Shown piece after piece: positions 22,901-33,335 of a stretch of 64,000 bases of DNA. Position 1 is the first letter of the stretch, and each line of letters begins with the position of its first letter. This DNA is from Tenrec ecaudatus (taxonomy: Eukaryota > Chordata > Mammalia > Afrosoricida > Tenrecidae), in contig NC_134539.1 of NCBI RefSeq assembly GCF_050624435.1, positions 124,191,025 to 124,255,024 on the forward strand, in the 5' to 3' direction. The position numbers were made by a program, and so were the translations under genes. The notes beneath the pieces were generated by a model, which was not told where the DNA came from, did not search any database, and saw only the letters and a list, made by a program, of their open reading frames with translations.

Positions 22901-25728
22901 GTTCCCTCTCGCCTTCCCGGGTGTTCACACTGCCCCTTCATCTCGGCCTGAGAGTAGGCTCACAACCCACTGCTAGGAGAGGGAGAGGGCAGGAGGAGCG
23001 GGGCCAGAGCAAGAGATCCTAAAGGCCTCCCAAGGCAGGAGGCCAGAGGCTCCCTTGCTGGAATCAGAGCCAAGGGTTAGGGCCTGTCTGATGTGCTTGG
23101 CCCTCTATGAAGCCGCATGGCCCTTCCTGGGAGAGTGTTCCCCTCTGGCACCCCCGACCACACACCTGCACAGAACGAGGACTCTGCCCCGGGTCTCTTG
23201 GCACCACAAGTCTTCGGTGACTGAGCACAGTGGCTCCTGGTGTCTTCGACTGACACCCAGCCCCGAAGAGAGATGGGAGCCTGGGGCCGCCACATTTGGG
23301 ATCCCCAGCCCCGCTCTCTGGCTGGGCCCTGAGGGTTTAGCTAGGGTACCTTGATGGGGAAGCAGGGGGGCAGCTGAGCACAGGTCTTCTCGCAGTCAAC
23401 GCCCCCCGAGAAGGCCACTCTGGCTGGGGACTCTGGGACGAAGTCCAGGTCATGGTCGATGAACTGGCCCCACTGCATGAACATGAGGGTCCGGTGCGAG
23501 TCCGAGGCCAGCCTCTCTCTGGGGAAGCGCACAATCAGGTTGGAGACCTCCCGGACCTGGGTGGGATGAAAATGTCAGCATAGCCCTGGCTCCCTGACCC
23601 GGGGAAGGACACGGGGGACACGGGGACGCAGCACCCCTGCAGGAGGAGATGCGCAAGCCTTCACTGCTGCCCTCCCCCCCCTTTCCTCTTGGAGAGGCAG
23701 CTGGTCTCGTGGTGGCTGTCACAGGAAGACCTGGTGGCACAGTGGTGACCTGTGGGGCTGCTGCCTGCAAGGTGGCAGTTTGAAACCTCCAGTAGCAGAA
23801 AGACAGGCGTCCCATCTCTGTAATGAGCTACAGTCTCGGGCAGTTCTGCTCTGTCCTATCGGGTCACTGTGCGTCAGCATCGACTCGCCGGCAGTGAGTT
23901 TGCTTTGAGAGAGAAAGTGACTGTCATGCCTAGAAGGATAGGTTCTGAGGATTCTGGGAATAAAAAGAAGGCTGAGGACCCACGGGCCTAGCCCAAACCC
24001 CACTAACTATTTTAGAGAGATAAGTAGACCAAATCCATAGATCAGTTGGTGGATTAATAGATAATCCTAAAGTAGACGTGCTAGGTGACGGATGACAGGT
24101 GTGTGGACAATGACTAGATACATGGATGGGAGGGTCAGCGGAAGGAAAATGAGTCAACCCACCTTGATACTGGGGAGGAGATGGATTATTACATCGACAG
24201 CATAACTCGATGGCTTGATAGAGCTTAAACGGAGCAATAGATACAGCTAGACACGATCTATAGCTCTTCATACTTAGCAAGATACTTTGACACGAATTCT
24301 CTCTGAAAACAAACACTACTGCCGTCACGGCGGTTCTGTGTCCCAGCGGCTCATTGCCGGGTGGGACGGCTACCGCGGGGTTGCCGTGTTACACACGCGG
24401 AAGCCGGGGCTCGGAACGCTGGGTTCCAGGCCCAGGTTTACCTTTCCCCGCCCGACCCTGGGCCAGGTCTGAAGAGACCCTCAACCACCCTGACTCACAA
24501 GGGGCAGAGGGAAGCCATTGAGCCTCTTGGAGGGAGTCCAGCCGAAGGGGCGGGACCGCCCATCCTCATACTGGGCCGGTAGCCAGCGGGCCAGGGCCCT
24601 GTTGGAGGAGCCGAGCCAGGGCCTCTTCCTGCAGCAGAAAGGGACTGAGCTTAGCCGGGCTCAAGACCCAGGCGGGCTCAGCATGGAGGGGGGTGGGGGC
24701 AGGGTGAGAGAGGCAGGCATCCAGCAGGTCGGGCACAGCCCCTGGCATCACCCACTGGTTATTGCATCTCCCCGTGATGGTGCGGTACTGGTCGCTGCAC
24801 TGCTCAGCGTTGACGGGGACGTCACAGCCGCTGACCTTGGACAGCAGCTGAAGCTGGGCTTCCGTGAGCACATCTATGGGTAGAGAGGCAGGGTCCGAGG
24901 CTCAGAGTCCTTCCTAAGCTGCCCTGTCCCTCCCAATCCTCCATCCCTGGCTTCTTATCATTCCCTGGCCGGGAGCAGGCCCCGGGCTGGGCGGGGAGCT
25001 CAGTACCAGTGGCGTTGAAGGGCCTGAATCCCTCCAGGTGGACCTTCTCTTCCAGCAGCCCCAAGGCCACATGCATACGGTCAGCGGCTCGGATGACGCT
25101 CCTGGTGGCCGCCACGGGCTGCTTGAAGTAGGACAGGAGATCCATGGGGCTGGCCGAGCCACTGCGAAGTCGCTGCTTGATACTGCCCAGAAAGGGAGGG
25201 GGGAGCTAGAGACAGGTGCAGACACACCTAACCACCCCAGGCCGGGGGTGGACAGGAAGGACAGACAGGAGGGACCAGAGAGAAGCCCTCTCCAGCGGAG
25301 GCCCCATGGTGGCTGGGGCAGGGCGGTGGTACCATGGGCCTGACTGGAGCCCACCTGCTCAGGGATCCCCCCTGACCCAGGCCCACCTCCTCTGTGTCCG
25401 ATTGTAGGCTGTGTCCACCATCAGCTTGGCCTCTGCCATGCAGTCCTGTATGACTGAGCTCGCCACTGTCCTGGGGGGGGCTGCCCAGAGACACAAAGAC
25501 TCAGTGTCCAGAGAAGCCACAGGACCCCCACTCCCAAGACCTTCCCTCACTCCACCCCCATCGGCCCCATCTCCTCCTTGGCTGTGTAAGGGGCTACCTA
25601 CCTGGAGGAGAGCCCTCACAGGGCTGGTGGGCCATGAGTGCGGTCAGCACCCCTGCCAGGGCCAGCAGCAGCTTCACCTCTACCAGGGGACTCCCAGCCA
25701 CAACTGGCTCGGCCACTGACAGCCACAT
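16951..25728 (-). CDS. EPX: EPX, eosinophil peroxidase, 12 coding exons
   Basis: Secreted granule haem peroxidase that oxidises bromide and thiocyanate with hydrogen peroxide. Exons in transcript order: 25602-25728, 25387-25480, 25007-25182, 24756-24873, 24499-24628, 23350-23556, 21829-22147, 21289-21449, 20650-20905, 20066-20236, 17853-18090, 16951-17245; phases fit, 2292 nt, 763 residues. Visible motifs: distal haem pocket [10 protein letters not shown] (haem-linked Asp and distal His), calcium loop [13 protein letters not shown], catalytic Arg and haem-linked Glu in TRSSETP, proximal His in FRFGHTML, and MQRSRDHG. Thr after that Glu fits EPX; MPO has Met. Human EPX has 715 residues; the excess is 17 at the N terminus and 31 at the C terminus. 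The codon aligned with the human start is GTG, so the start chosen is the in-frame ATG at 25728 (A at -3) before the hydrophobic signal core [13 protein letters not shown]. The human stop position reads Lys and the frame runs on to TGA at 16951. Convergent with MKS1. Confidence 0.95.
17310..17440 (+). repeat. MIR fragment in EPX intron 11
   Basis: 'tttcccattccatagatgca', 'gacaggtacagtcacctgcc' and 'aagtggccagaactgg' follow the MIR core order. It lies just 5' of EPX exon 12 in transcript order. Confidence 0.6.
18890..19050 (+). repeat. AfroSINE copy in EPX intron 10
   Basis: 'ccctgacggcagagtggctt', 'gagctgctaaccagaaggcc' and 'ttctactctgtcctgtagga', complete in order. Confidence 0.88.
19563..19750 (+). 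repeat. AfroSINE copy in EPX intron 10
   Basis: 'gggagcctcggtggtttgga', 'ctgctaaccgcaacg', 'gctccgcgggagaaacat' and a tail 'tccatatcaactggatcgc'. The head is shortened. Confidence 0.82.
21508..21630 (+). repeat. AfroSINE-related fragment in EPX intron 7
   Basis: 'gggtgccctggtggtccctg' then 'ggttcaaatccact' and 'gacgttgacttgcgggcaac'; the middle is lost. It sits about 60 bp upstream of exon 8 in transcript order. Confidence 0.55.
22290..22345 (+). repeat. MIR-like fragment in EPX intron 6
   Basis: 'ttcccagatggggaaacaga' with 'ggctccgag' resembles the MIR core. Short, so tentative. Confidence 0.4.
22570..22665 (-). repeat. AfroSINE fragment in EPX intron 6
   Basis: Minus orientation: 'ggacagggtagaactgcccc', 'ggtgggtttctgagac' and a reversed body. 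Near a poly-C run at 22494-22510. Confidence 0.75.
23722..23908 (+). repeat. AfroSINE copy in EPX intron 5
   Basis: 'acctggtggcacagtggtga', 'gggctgctgcctgcaaggtg', 'ttctgctctgtcctatcggg' and 'cgactcgccggcagtg', almost complete. Confidence 0.9.
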
Positions 25729-25821
25729 CCTGAATCTGCCTGCCGGGGTCCCTGCTCCTTTCTCTCCCAGAGGCCCCAAGCAGACCCCTTCAGCTATTCT
25801 CTGGCAGCAGCATGGCAGGGA

Positions 25822-25829
25822 CTTTTAAA
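25822..25829 (-). promoter_or_regulatory. EPX: TATA-like box of EPX
   Basis: TTTAAAAG on the minus strand lies about 95 bp upstream of the chosen EPX ATG, placing a likely transcription start near 25800 and leaving a 5' UTR of about 70 nt. An ATG at 25813 opens a 7-codon reading frame (M-L-L-P-E-N-S-stop) between the box and the predicted start; it would be a uORF only if transcription begins further upstream. A TATA-type promoter suits a lineage-restricted granule gene, in contrast to the CpG-island promoter of MKS1. Confidence 0.5.
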
Positions 25830-26127
25830 CCCATCCTGGAGGGGGGAGGGGAGTGCTAAAAGTCCTGCCCCTTAGGGTGGAGCCCTGGGACTTCCCTCTG
25901 GTTTCCAGGGATGGTGTGAGAATGAGCACCCCTCCCACCCTTTCCCTTGCCGGCCTGTGGGGGTCCTTCCCTCCCTCCCCTGCCCTCAGGCTTAGCGGTT
26001 AGCAGGAAGACCCTCAGCCTCCGTGGCCTCATCAATGAAACGGGGCCGCTGCCTGTTCAGGCTGCAGCTGTGCTTTGTCAGCGGCTCTGAGATGCATGTG
26101 ATGCTCTACTTGCCAGGTAGCCCCGAA

Positions 26128-26310
26128 GGAGCCCCGGTGACACAGCCTCAGGCGCTCAGCTGCTCGCCAACAGGTCTCTCCACGGGCAAAAGACTTGACC
26201 GTCTGCTCCCGTCACGGGTTACCGCTGGGGACACGCTGTGGGCAGTTCTGCCACACACACATCGAGTGGCCACAAGCTGGAGTGAACCTGATGGCCACTC
26301 ACAGCAGCAA
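26128..26310 (+). repeat. AfroSINE copy upstream of EPX
   Basis: 'ggagccccggtgacacagcc', 'cgctcagctgctcgcc' and 'gtgggcagttctgccacaca', complete but diverged. Confidence 0.75.
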
Positions 26311-26589
26311 GTCCCTAGGCTGACCCCAGAGTTTACCTGGCGCCCAGCCCCGCAGGTCTCCCCGTGTGCTCCCGCCTCACCCTGCCTGACTTACCCGCTC
26401 TTTCCCAGCGCTGCCACCTTCTAGCCCCGGACAGAATGTACTTATTTGCTATCGTGAGTGTGTCTTGCATCTCCTCCCAGTAGAAACTAGGCTCCCCCAG
26501 AGTGGGGGTCCTCTGTTGGGCAGCTCACGGATGCCCTCCTTCAGGGTCCAGAGCAGGGCCTGGACCACAACATCACTCTGACCCAGGGG

Positions 26590-26740
26590 GTGGGACCTGC
26601 TTGTCACTAACTAGTTGTGTGGCTCTGGACAAGTCATTTCTCTCTGTGACCCACTGTTCCCATTCCTAAAATGAGGGTTGGGCCAGATGATTGGCAAGGC
26701 TCCTCTCTCTCTCCGACCTAGCACGGGCCGTGCCTGGCTT
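26590..26740 (+). repeat. MIR element
   Basis: 'ctagttgtgtggctctggac', 'aagtcatttctctctgtgac' and 'cattcctaaaatgaggg' match the MIR core closely, about 0.9 kb upstream of the EPX promoter. Confidence 0.8.
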
Positions 26741-27359
26741 CCCCTTGAATCCCCGTCCACTTGCCTTGCCCAGCGTGAGGCCTGGCTTTTGGTGGCCACA
26801 CAAAGCTCAATAACTGCATTGAATAAGTGGATGATGTATAATCTATGATCCACTCCTCCTTCCTCCCCCTCCACTACTCACTCTAAGGTTCCTGGGGTAA
26901 GGCGGCATGATGACCAGCGCAGGGTCTGGCAGTGAAACGAAAGGGTCCCTTTTAGGGGTCGTTCGGTGGATGCAATGGGAAAGCAGTCAACTGAGCGACC
27001 CCAGAGCCGACCTCCAGAAAAGGCAGAGTCCTGCCTTGGACTGGGAGCGTCTCCAGATGGTTCTTCCATGTCTATCAGAGTAGTGGGTTTAAACTCTGAC
27101 TTCCTGTTGGCTTACTTAGCTTCCGCTTGAGAGGTGGTTTGTGGCCATAGGGCCAGGGCGTGCTGTGCTTGAGGACGCTCTGTCACTGACTGAAAATGGG
27201 GTGAGTCTCTATGTCCACATGGGAGGTATAGAGAATGGATGACCCCCACTCCCAATCAGGCTCGGGCTCTCTCACGTGGCCTGGCCTTTCCACCTGTGGT
27301 CTCCTCGGTTGGATAAAAGCAATGGAGTTTGACTGATGGCCCAGGGTCTCAGTCCATCT

Positions 27360-27545
27360 CAAAACCAAAACCACGCTCACTGCCGTGGAGTCAATGCTGA
27401 CTCATAGCAGCCCGATAGGCCAGGATAGACCTGCCCCTGTGAGATCTGGGACTGCAGCTCTTTGTGGGAGTAGAAAGCCCTGTCTTTCTTCCACGGAGCA
27501 GCTGGTGGCTTGGGCCAGCTACCCTTGCACTTAGCAGCCCAAGGA
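27360..27545 (-). repeat. AfroSINE copy flanked by a longer local duplication
   Basis: Minus orientation: 'actgccgtggagtcaatgct', 'gactcatagcagcccgatag', 'gggagtagaaagccctg', 'cttagcagcccaaggag'. The flanks (27312-27358 and 27546-27600) are diverged copies of each other. Confidence 0.85.
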
Positions 27546-28131
27546 GTAAAAAGCGATGGAGTGTGACTGATGGTCCATGGTGTCAACCCCATCCCCATCT
27601 CAGTCTGCTGGAAAATCCGCTCCTCTCTCAGAACTCAGCTCAGGAACCCTGGTGCCCTGAAGCCTGGCTGCCCTGGCCCCTTCTTCAGCTGGCAACCTCC
27701 ATGCCAACGTCTTCTCCACACTGCCAGCAGGGTTGTTCCCGGTGCCCATGTCCCCTGCTCTGCAGCCCCACCCCCCACCCAAACCCCATTGCCCTGCACC
27801 CCTGCTCCTCCCACACCAACTGCCACTGGCCTCCATGGTTGCTTTTGAAACGACCATTTCAGCAACTCCATTTACAAGCTCCAGTTAAAGACCTGGCCCT
27901 TCTGGTCTGATCTTATCTTTATCAGAGGCCCCTCTGGGCAGGGGGTGGGGGAGGCGGGCAGGGCAGGGAACTGGCCCATACAGCAGCTGAAAGCACACTG
28001 GGTGCCTTGTCATGAACCCGCAGCCTGACTTTGCATACATCACAACCTCTCCAGAACCTGGTTCCAATTCCACAAGAAGGGGACAAAGACCCCTGGGAAG
28101 GAGCGTGCTAGCAAATGGTGCAGAGTGCTCC

Positions 28132-28312
28132 CCCAGGAGTGCCAGTGACACAGTGGATACGCACTCAGATGCTGACTGAAAGGTCAGTGGTTCAGACTGA
28201 CCAGCTGCTCTGCACAGGTCGATGTGTCAGTCGGCTTCCCACAGAGAAACCCTGTAGGGGCCGTTCTACCCTGCCTTTGAGGGTCGGTGTGAGTCGGAAC
28301 AGCACGGAGTTT
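28132..28312 (+). repeat. AfroSINE copy
   Basis: 'aggagtgccagtgacacagt', 'gatgctgactgaaaggtcag', 'cgttctaccctgcctttgag' and 'ggtgtgagtcggaac'. Confidence 0.85.
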
Positions 28313-31270
28313 ATGGAGAATTCTCCCCAAGGGTGCTTCTTCCAGCCCTCGCTCTCAGGACACCAGAGTCTGTAGTGGTTGGGCAGCAGGGCACAGGGTG
28401 AGTGTGTGACCTGGGATGCTGTCCTTCCAGGGTCCCTGCCCCTCAGGGGCTCTAACCCTTCAGCAACCGTGAATTGCGCACAGGTTCTTCCTGAGACAGA
28501 CGTCTGAGACACACCCAGCCTTGCCACGCTGGCTAGTCTTCCAGGGATTCGGACATATTGGTTACTCAGGGACGGTGAGAGGCAGGCTGATGGGAGCAAA
28601 CCCCCGAGGGGCCCTGGCATAGGGTTAGGTTTCCTGAGCCCATACCCTAGACTTGGGAAGGCTGGTCCTTGGGACACTCTTCGGGCCAGCTATTTGGGGG
28701 GTGAATATGAAGGGAGAAGCAGGAGGTGCCACTTGGCTGTCCTGGTCTCAGTCTGCTGGCCTCCAGCTTCCCCTTCAGCCTAACATCTGCCTCCTCTCAC
28801 AGGACCCTACCCCTCCACATCCACACCCCCATCCTCTATCTGCTTCCAGGCCTCGGCTGATCCTGCAGGAAGCTTTTCCAGCAGGGAGGTGAAATGGCTG
28901 GGCCTGGCTGCAGTCTTTGGAACTGCCCCAGGTGATTGCCTGGGGCCATGCAAACAGGGTGTGTGAAGCTAATAGAAGGAGTTGGTCAGTTTTGCCATTA
29001 CTGCTGGGTATAAAACAAGCTCTTTCCGAAGCAGGAATAGGGAATTCCATCAAGAAAGAAGAGCCACCAGCAGAGCCCATTCAAAATCCCTGTGGCCAAA
29101 GCAGCAGAAGCACCAGCGGCTGCACACAGAGCAGTGGGCTTCCCAGCCTTCAGAATGAGTAACCTGGAGCACCTCTGAGCCTGAGGATGGCTTTCAGAGA
29201 GGGACGTCCTCTGGGCATTGATCAGCACCAAAGGAGCTTTGTAAATGCTTGACCAGGCAGGGCAGAGGCCAGGGAGCCCTGTGGCTGAGGGGCTCAGGAG
29301 CAGTGAGAGAGGTGTGCCTACCGGGAAGACTGAGAAGAAGCACTACAGACCAAAGAATTCTCTCCTTAATGTTTTGTTTTTAAATTCTGGTGTGTAATCC
29401 GTTAGCTCTGTCATGAGTTTGGTGTGGCTGTTGCCAGGGCCACGATAGCTCAGAAGAGAAGGAGGGTGTCTTGGGAGGGACGTTGGTTTCAGACTGGAGG
29501 AAGGAAGAATGGAGGCTGGCGGCATGTCTGACCTCTGCCTCCTAGGAGTCTTTCTTGGGAAAATGTGGACTCTCTCACCTCTCTGTAGCCAGAGAAGGTG
29601 AGACATGGCCCTCCTGCCTTTTTCTCTGTGCCCCAGCCACACCACTTGCCATCTGGAAGCTCATGGAAAGTGTGAGACCTGGGATGAGAACGCAGATTTC
29701 CCTCCCAGCGCCATCATCCACTCGGAGAGGTGACTCAACCTCTCAGAGCCCACCTCACTCACATGCCGACCCTATCTTAGAGAGTTCTTGGGAGAACGCA
29801 GACTGCCACCACAGTTCCTGGTCTGCAGCAAGCATTCAGCAATGTTTGTTGAATCGGCCTGTTGCTCTGTTGTTGTATTGTCTCCTTTGTGACGCTCCCT
29901 TGTGACTGTCTGCAAGGGCAGTGATGGACATCAAGGGATGGGTGGGACAAGGAGTTTAAGAGCTTTGTGGACCACTCAGAGCTAGGCACCTGGAAGGTCT
30001 CCAAAATTAGCATCGTTCAGACCTGGTTCTCTGAGCCCTCCTGCTCATGTTGGCATGGACGTGGCAGTGCTGGGTCATTGAACCAGAGTGAACCTCGGGA
30101 ACAGAGAACAAAGCACCCCCAGGATCTGTAGTCCATACCTCTGTCGACCCTTTCCAGTGGTGGCCTTCCAGGGCCTAGACACAAAGGCCCGGGCCATGTC
30201 TGCTTGCTACTCCAGGGAACTTAAATGATTGTCTGGGCTCGACTGAATTTCTGTGGAATGTATACACTCATCAAGGCTTTGCCTGGCTTGACCCTTGAGG
30301 TTGGGGACTAGGTTGGTGCTGTACACCCAGAACCTGGACCGGCAGTCAGGAACACCGTTTCCCCTGGACCCATCATAGCCCCGTCTTGCGAGGCTGAGGA
30401 CTAGACCTTGAACCACAAAAGAGATTGCCCTCCCTAGCATCTTCCAGCTACAATACACAATACCCTGCTCTCGGAACGCCCCTGGCTATCTCAAAACCTC
30501 AAGCTTCTGCAACCATTTTCATAACAACTGTCTACCAGCCACAGTCAAGCGGCTGGCCACAGCCACGATTGGATCTCTTTATGTGCTCAGCTCCAACGGC
30601 CTCCACTGGCACAGCCAGCTCAGGGCAGACCAGCATGCTGACGGCTGCTGGATGGGTGACCTGGTTTGAAGTGCAATGGCTCAGCTGCCCAGAGGCAGGG
30701 TCAGGAGTGTGTGCGCATATACACATGTGGAAAAATCTGTCTGGGCCTTAGAGAGCTGGCCTGGCAGCCCCGCACCACCCTTGTCTGACTGTGTACTCTT
30801 GGGTTTGACCTCTCTGAACTGCTAAAGGAGTCAACAAGGGACAGGAAGACACAAGAAGGCAGGAGGTTCTGGGGAGCCCCCACGGGGTGCACAGTTCCTG
30901 AGGCATGGGTCAGATGAAGGCAAGCACTCTCCCTCTATTTTCTTCCTCCCTGTCCTTGGGTGAGAGCTGGTGCCTTGCCGCCTCCATCAGACTGGGCATG
31001 CCCAGTGTCCGGGTCTAGGCTTTCCGAGAAGGCAAACCCTGCTTTGAGTCAACAACGTGAGGAAAACGAGGGCTCGGGGGCCCGCCAGCTCCAGCTCACT
31101 GCTCATACCTGAAGGGGTTGGGCTCCAGAGAGAAGGGCTTGGCTGGCTCAGGTGACCCACTGAGCCCTACCTCGGGCTGGGTGTGATGCTCTGTGTGTTA
31201 GCCCCTCACACCAACCCAGTTCTATTGTTCAGTACAGAGAACATTCTGGGTTTCAGCTGCAAACCAGGGA
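28313..31270. other. Intergenic DNA, mostly unrecognised
   Basis: Unique-looking GC-moderate sequence between EPX and OR4D2. Apart from a probable MIR at about 29640-29860 ('ctcaacctctcagagcccac' and 'agcaatgtttgttgaat'), I recognise no gene, RNA or named repeat. Reading frames are short and lack domain-like composition. Confidence 0.55.
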
Positions 31271-31603
31271 TATTTTAAATCAAACAGTTTTGGTTGAATC
31301 ACACCTTGGGTCCTTGTCCCCAGGCTCAAAGGACACAGGAATGGCCTGAGGGAGGAGAAGCCTTCTCACCAGCCTGGGAAGAGGCGCAAGGCCGAGGGGT
31401 GGTGGGTGCCGGGCAGTGGGGTCTGGCAGACCAAGCTGCCAGTGAGCTGTGCAGCTGCCCAGCCCCACTGAAACACTGGAGCAGGGAATGGGCAGAGACC
31501 GAGTGCACAACCGCACCGGGCCTGGCTGATGGACGGAGCTGGAGCACTGCACCGTCCCTTGACCCACACATTAAAAGAGAGAGAGAGACAATCAGCACAG
31601 TTT

Positions 31604-31747
31604 ACACACACACACACACACGGCCCACAGACCCCATCTTTGGGTCTCAGCATCTCAAGAGACTGAGAAAGAATGGCTCTGTGAAGGCGGTAGGGAAGGG
31701 GTGTGTGTGTGTGTGTGTGTGTGTGAGTGTGTGTGTGTGTGTGTGTG
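31604..31747. repeat. (CA)n and (GT)n microsatellites
   Basis: (CA)9 at about 31604-31621 and a compound (GT)n with one GA break at about 31698-31747. They lie 75 bp apart on opposite phases, so the transcript of either strand could fold the CA tract on the GT tract. Confidence 0.88.
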
Positions 31748-32019
31748 CACGCTCCAGACAGAGGGGTGAGATGCACAGGGTCTAGAGTCTAGAAGACTCA
31801 AAGCGAGAAACAGCTACTCAAAGCAATGCAGCTTTCACACTCTGGTGGTGGCAAAATCGGGGGCAAGGATCTCCGCGGCCCTGGCACCTTAGCTGCACTG
31901 CAGGTACTGCAGCCAGGCCCCAGGGCACCTTTTATGCTCAGGGGAGGGCTGCTTTCTCCGTCCAGCCCCATACGATGCCTCTGCACGGCTCCCGGGGAGT
32001 ACTAAAATCCAAAAGCCAA

Positions 32020-32095
32020 ATCTGTCGCCCTGGAGTTTTGTACAGCCCACCTTTCAGTTAGCAGCCAACACTGACCCACCGAGCCACCAAGGGTC
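32020..32095 (-). repeat. AfroSINE head fragment
   Basis: Minus orientation: 'cctttcagttagcagcc' and 'ccgagccaccaagggtc', the reversed tRNA head. Confidence 0.65.
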
Positions 32096-32247
32096 ACCAG
32101 AAGTCACATTAGTTAACCATCAGCGCGCACCTACGCAAGGCTGTCTGTGGCCTGAAGTGCTGGCTGCCCGGAGTGCCCCAGCCATGGACTCTGAGAAAGG
32201 TCAGGCCTTAGATTCCTTTGTGACCATCTGCACAGAAATGGCACCAC

Positions 32248-33160
32248 TCACTCACTCACTCAGTCTCACTCACTCTCTCACTCACTCACTCTCACTCACA
32301 CAGACTCACTCACTCTCACTCACTCTCACTCACTCTCACTCACACACACTCACTCACTCTCACTCACTCACTCACTCTCTCTCACTCACTCACTCACTCT
32401 CACTCACTCACTCTCTCTCACTCACTCACTCACTCTCACTCACTCACTCTCTCACTCACTCACTCTCACTCACACAGACTCACTCTCACTCACTCACTCA
32501 CTCACTCACTCTCACTCACACAGACTCACTCACTCTCACTCACTCACTCAGTCTCACTCACTCTCTCTCACTCACACACACTCACTCACTCTCACTCACT
32601 CTCACTCACACACACTCACTCACTCTCACTCACTCTCTCTCACTCACTCACTCACTCTCACTCACTCACTCTCTCACTCACTCACTCTCACTCACACAGA
32701 CTCACTCTCACTCACTCACTCACTCACTCACTCTCACTCACACAGACTCACTCACTCTCACTCACTCACTCAGTCTCACTCACTCTCTCTCACTCACACA
32801 CACTCACTCACTCTCACTCACTCTCTCTCACTCACTTACTCACTCATTCTTTCACTTACTCACTCTCACTCACTCACTCACTCTCACTCACTCAGTCTCA
32901 CTCACTCAGTCTCACTCACTCAGTCTCACTCACTCACTCTCACTCACTCAGTCTCACTCACTCACTCTCACTCACTCACTCTCACTCACTCTCACTCACT
33001 CAGTCTCACTCTCTCACTCTCTCACTCACACACACTCACTCTCACTCTCTCACTCTCATTCTCACTTTCCACTCTCTTATTTATTCTCTCACTCTCATTT
33101 ACTCTCTCACTCAGTCTCTCAATTTCACTCACTCACTCACTCACTCACTCACTCACTCAC
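32248..33160. repeat. (CTCA)n simple repeat, about 0.9 kb, with a 222-bp higher-order repeat
   Basis: Almost entirely 'ctca' tetramers interspersed with 'ctctct', 'cacacaca', 'cagt' and 'cacaga' variants. The variant pattern of about 32405-32600 recurs exactly 222 bp later at about 32627-32822 (for example 'cacacaga' ending at 32478 and 32700, 'cagtctcact' at 32549 and 32771), showing a segmental duplication within the tract. The 3' end degrades to 'ttattc' and 'tttcac' variants. The long Ser-Leu-Thr-His frame through it is an artefact. Confidence 0.95.
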
Positions 33161-33164
33161 GCCC

Positions 33165-33335
33165 TACCCATTGACTGTCATCAAGTGGATTCTGACTTTT
33201 GCGACCCTGCACAAGAGGGCAGAATTGGGTCCCCTGGGATTCTGAGACCGTCCCTCTTTGGGGAGTAGATGTCTCCTCTTTCTCCAGCAGAGCGGCTGGA
33301 GGTTTTGACCTGCTGACCTTGTGGTTGGCAGATGC
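33165..33335 (-). repeat. AfroSINE copy at the end of the CTCA tract
   Basis: Minus orientation: 'cattgactgtcatcaagtgg', 'gaccctgcacaagagggcag', 'ctttctccagcagagcggct', 'gacctgctgaccttgtggtt'. The CTCA tract joins directly to the SINE's 3' end, which suggests the simple repeat grew from the SINE tail. Confidence 0.88.

Noticed and set aside
16951-25728. Assignment of the peroxidase to MPO or LPO
   Set aside because: Thr, not Met, follows the haem-linked Glu (TRSSETP), which excludes the MPO sulfonium link; the sequence follows EPX throughout; the position next to and convergent with MKS1 is that of EPX.
32157-33245. 362-codon Ser-Leu-Thr-His frame
   Set aside because: Direct translation of the CTCA simple repeat; no unique protein sequence.
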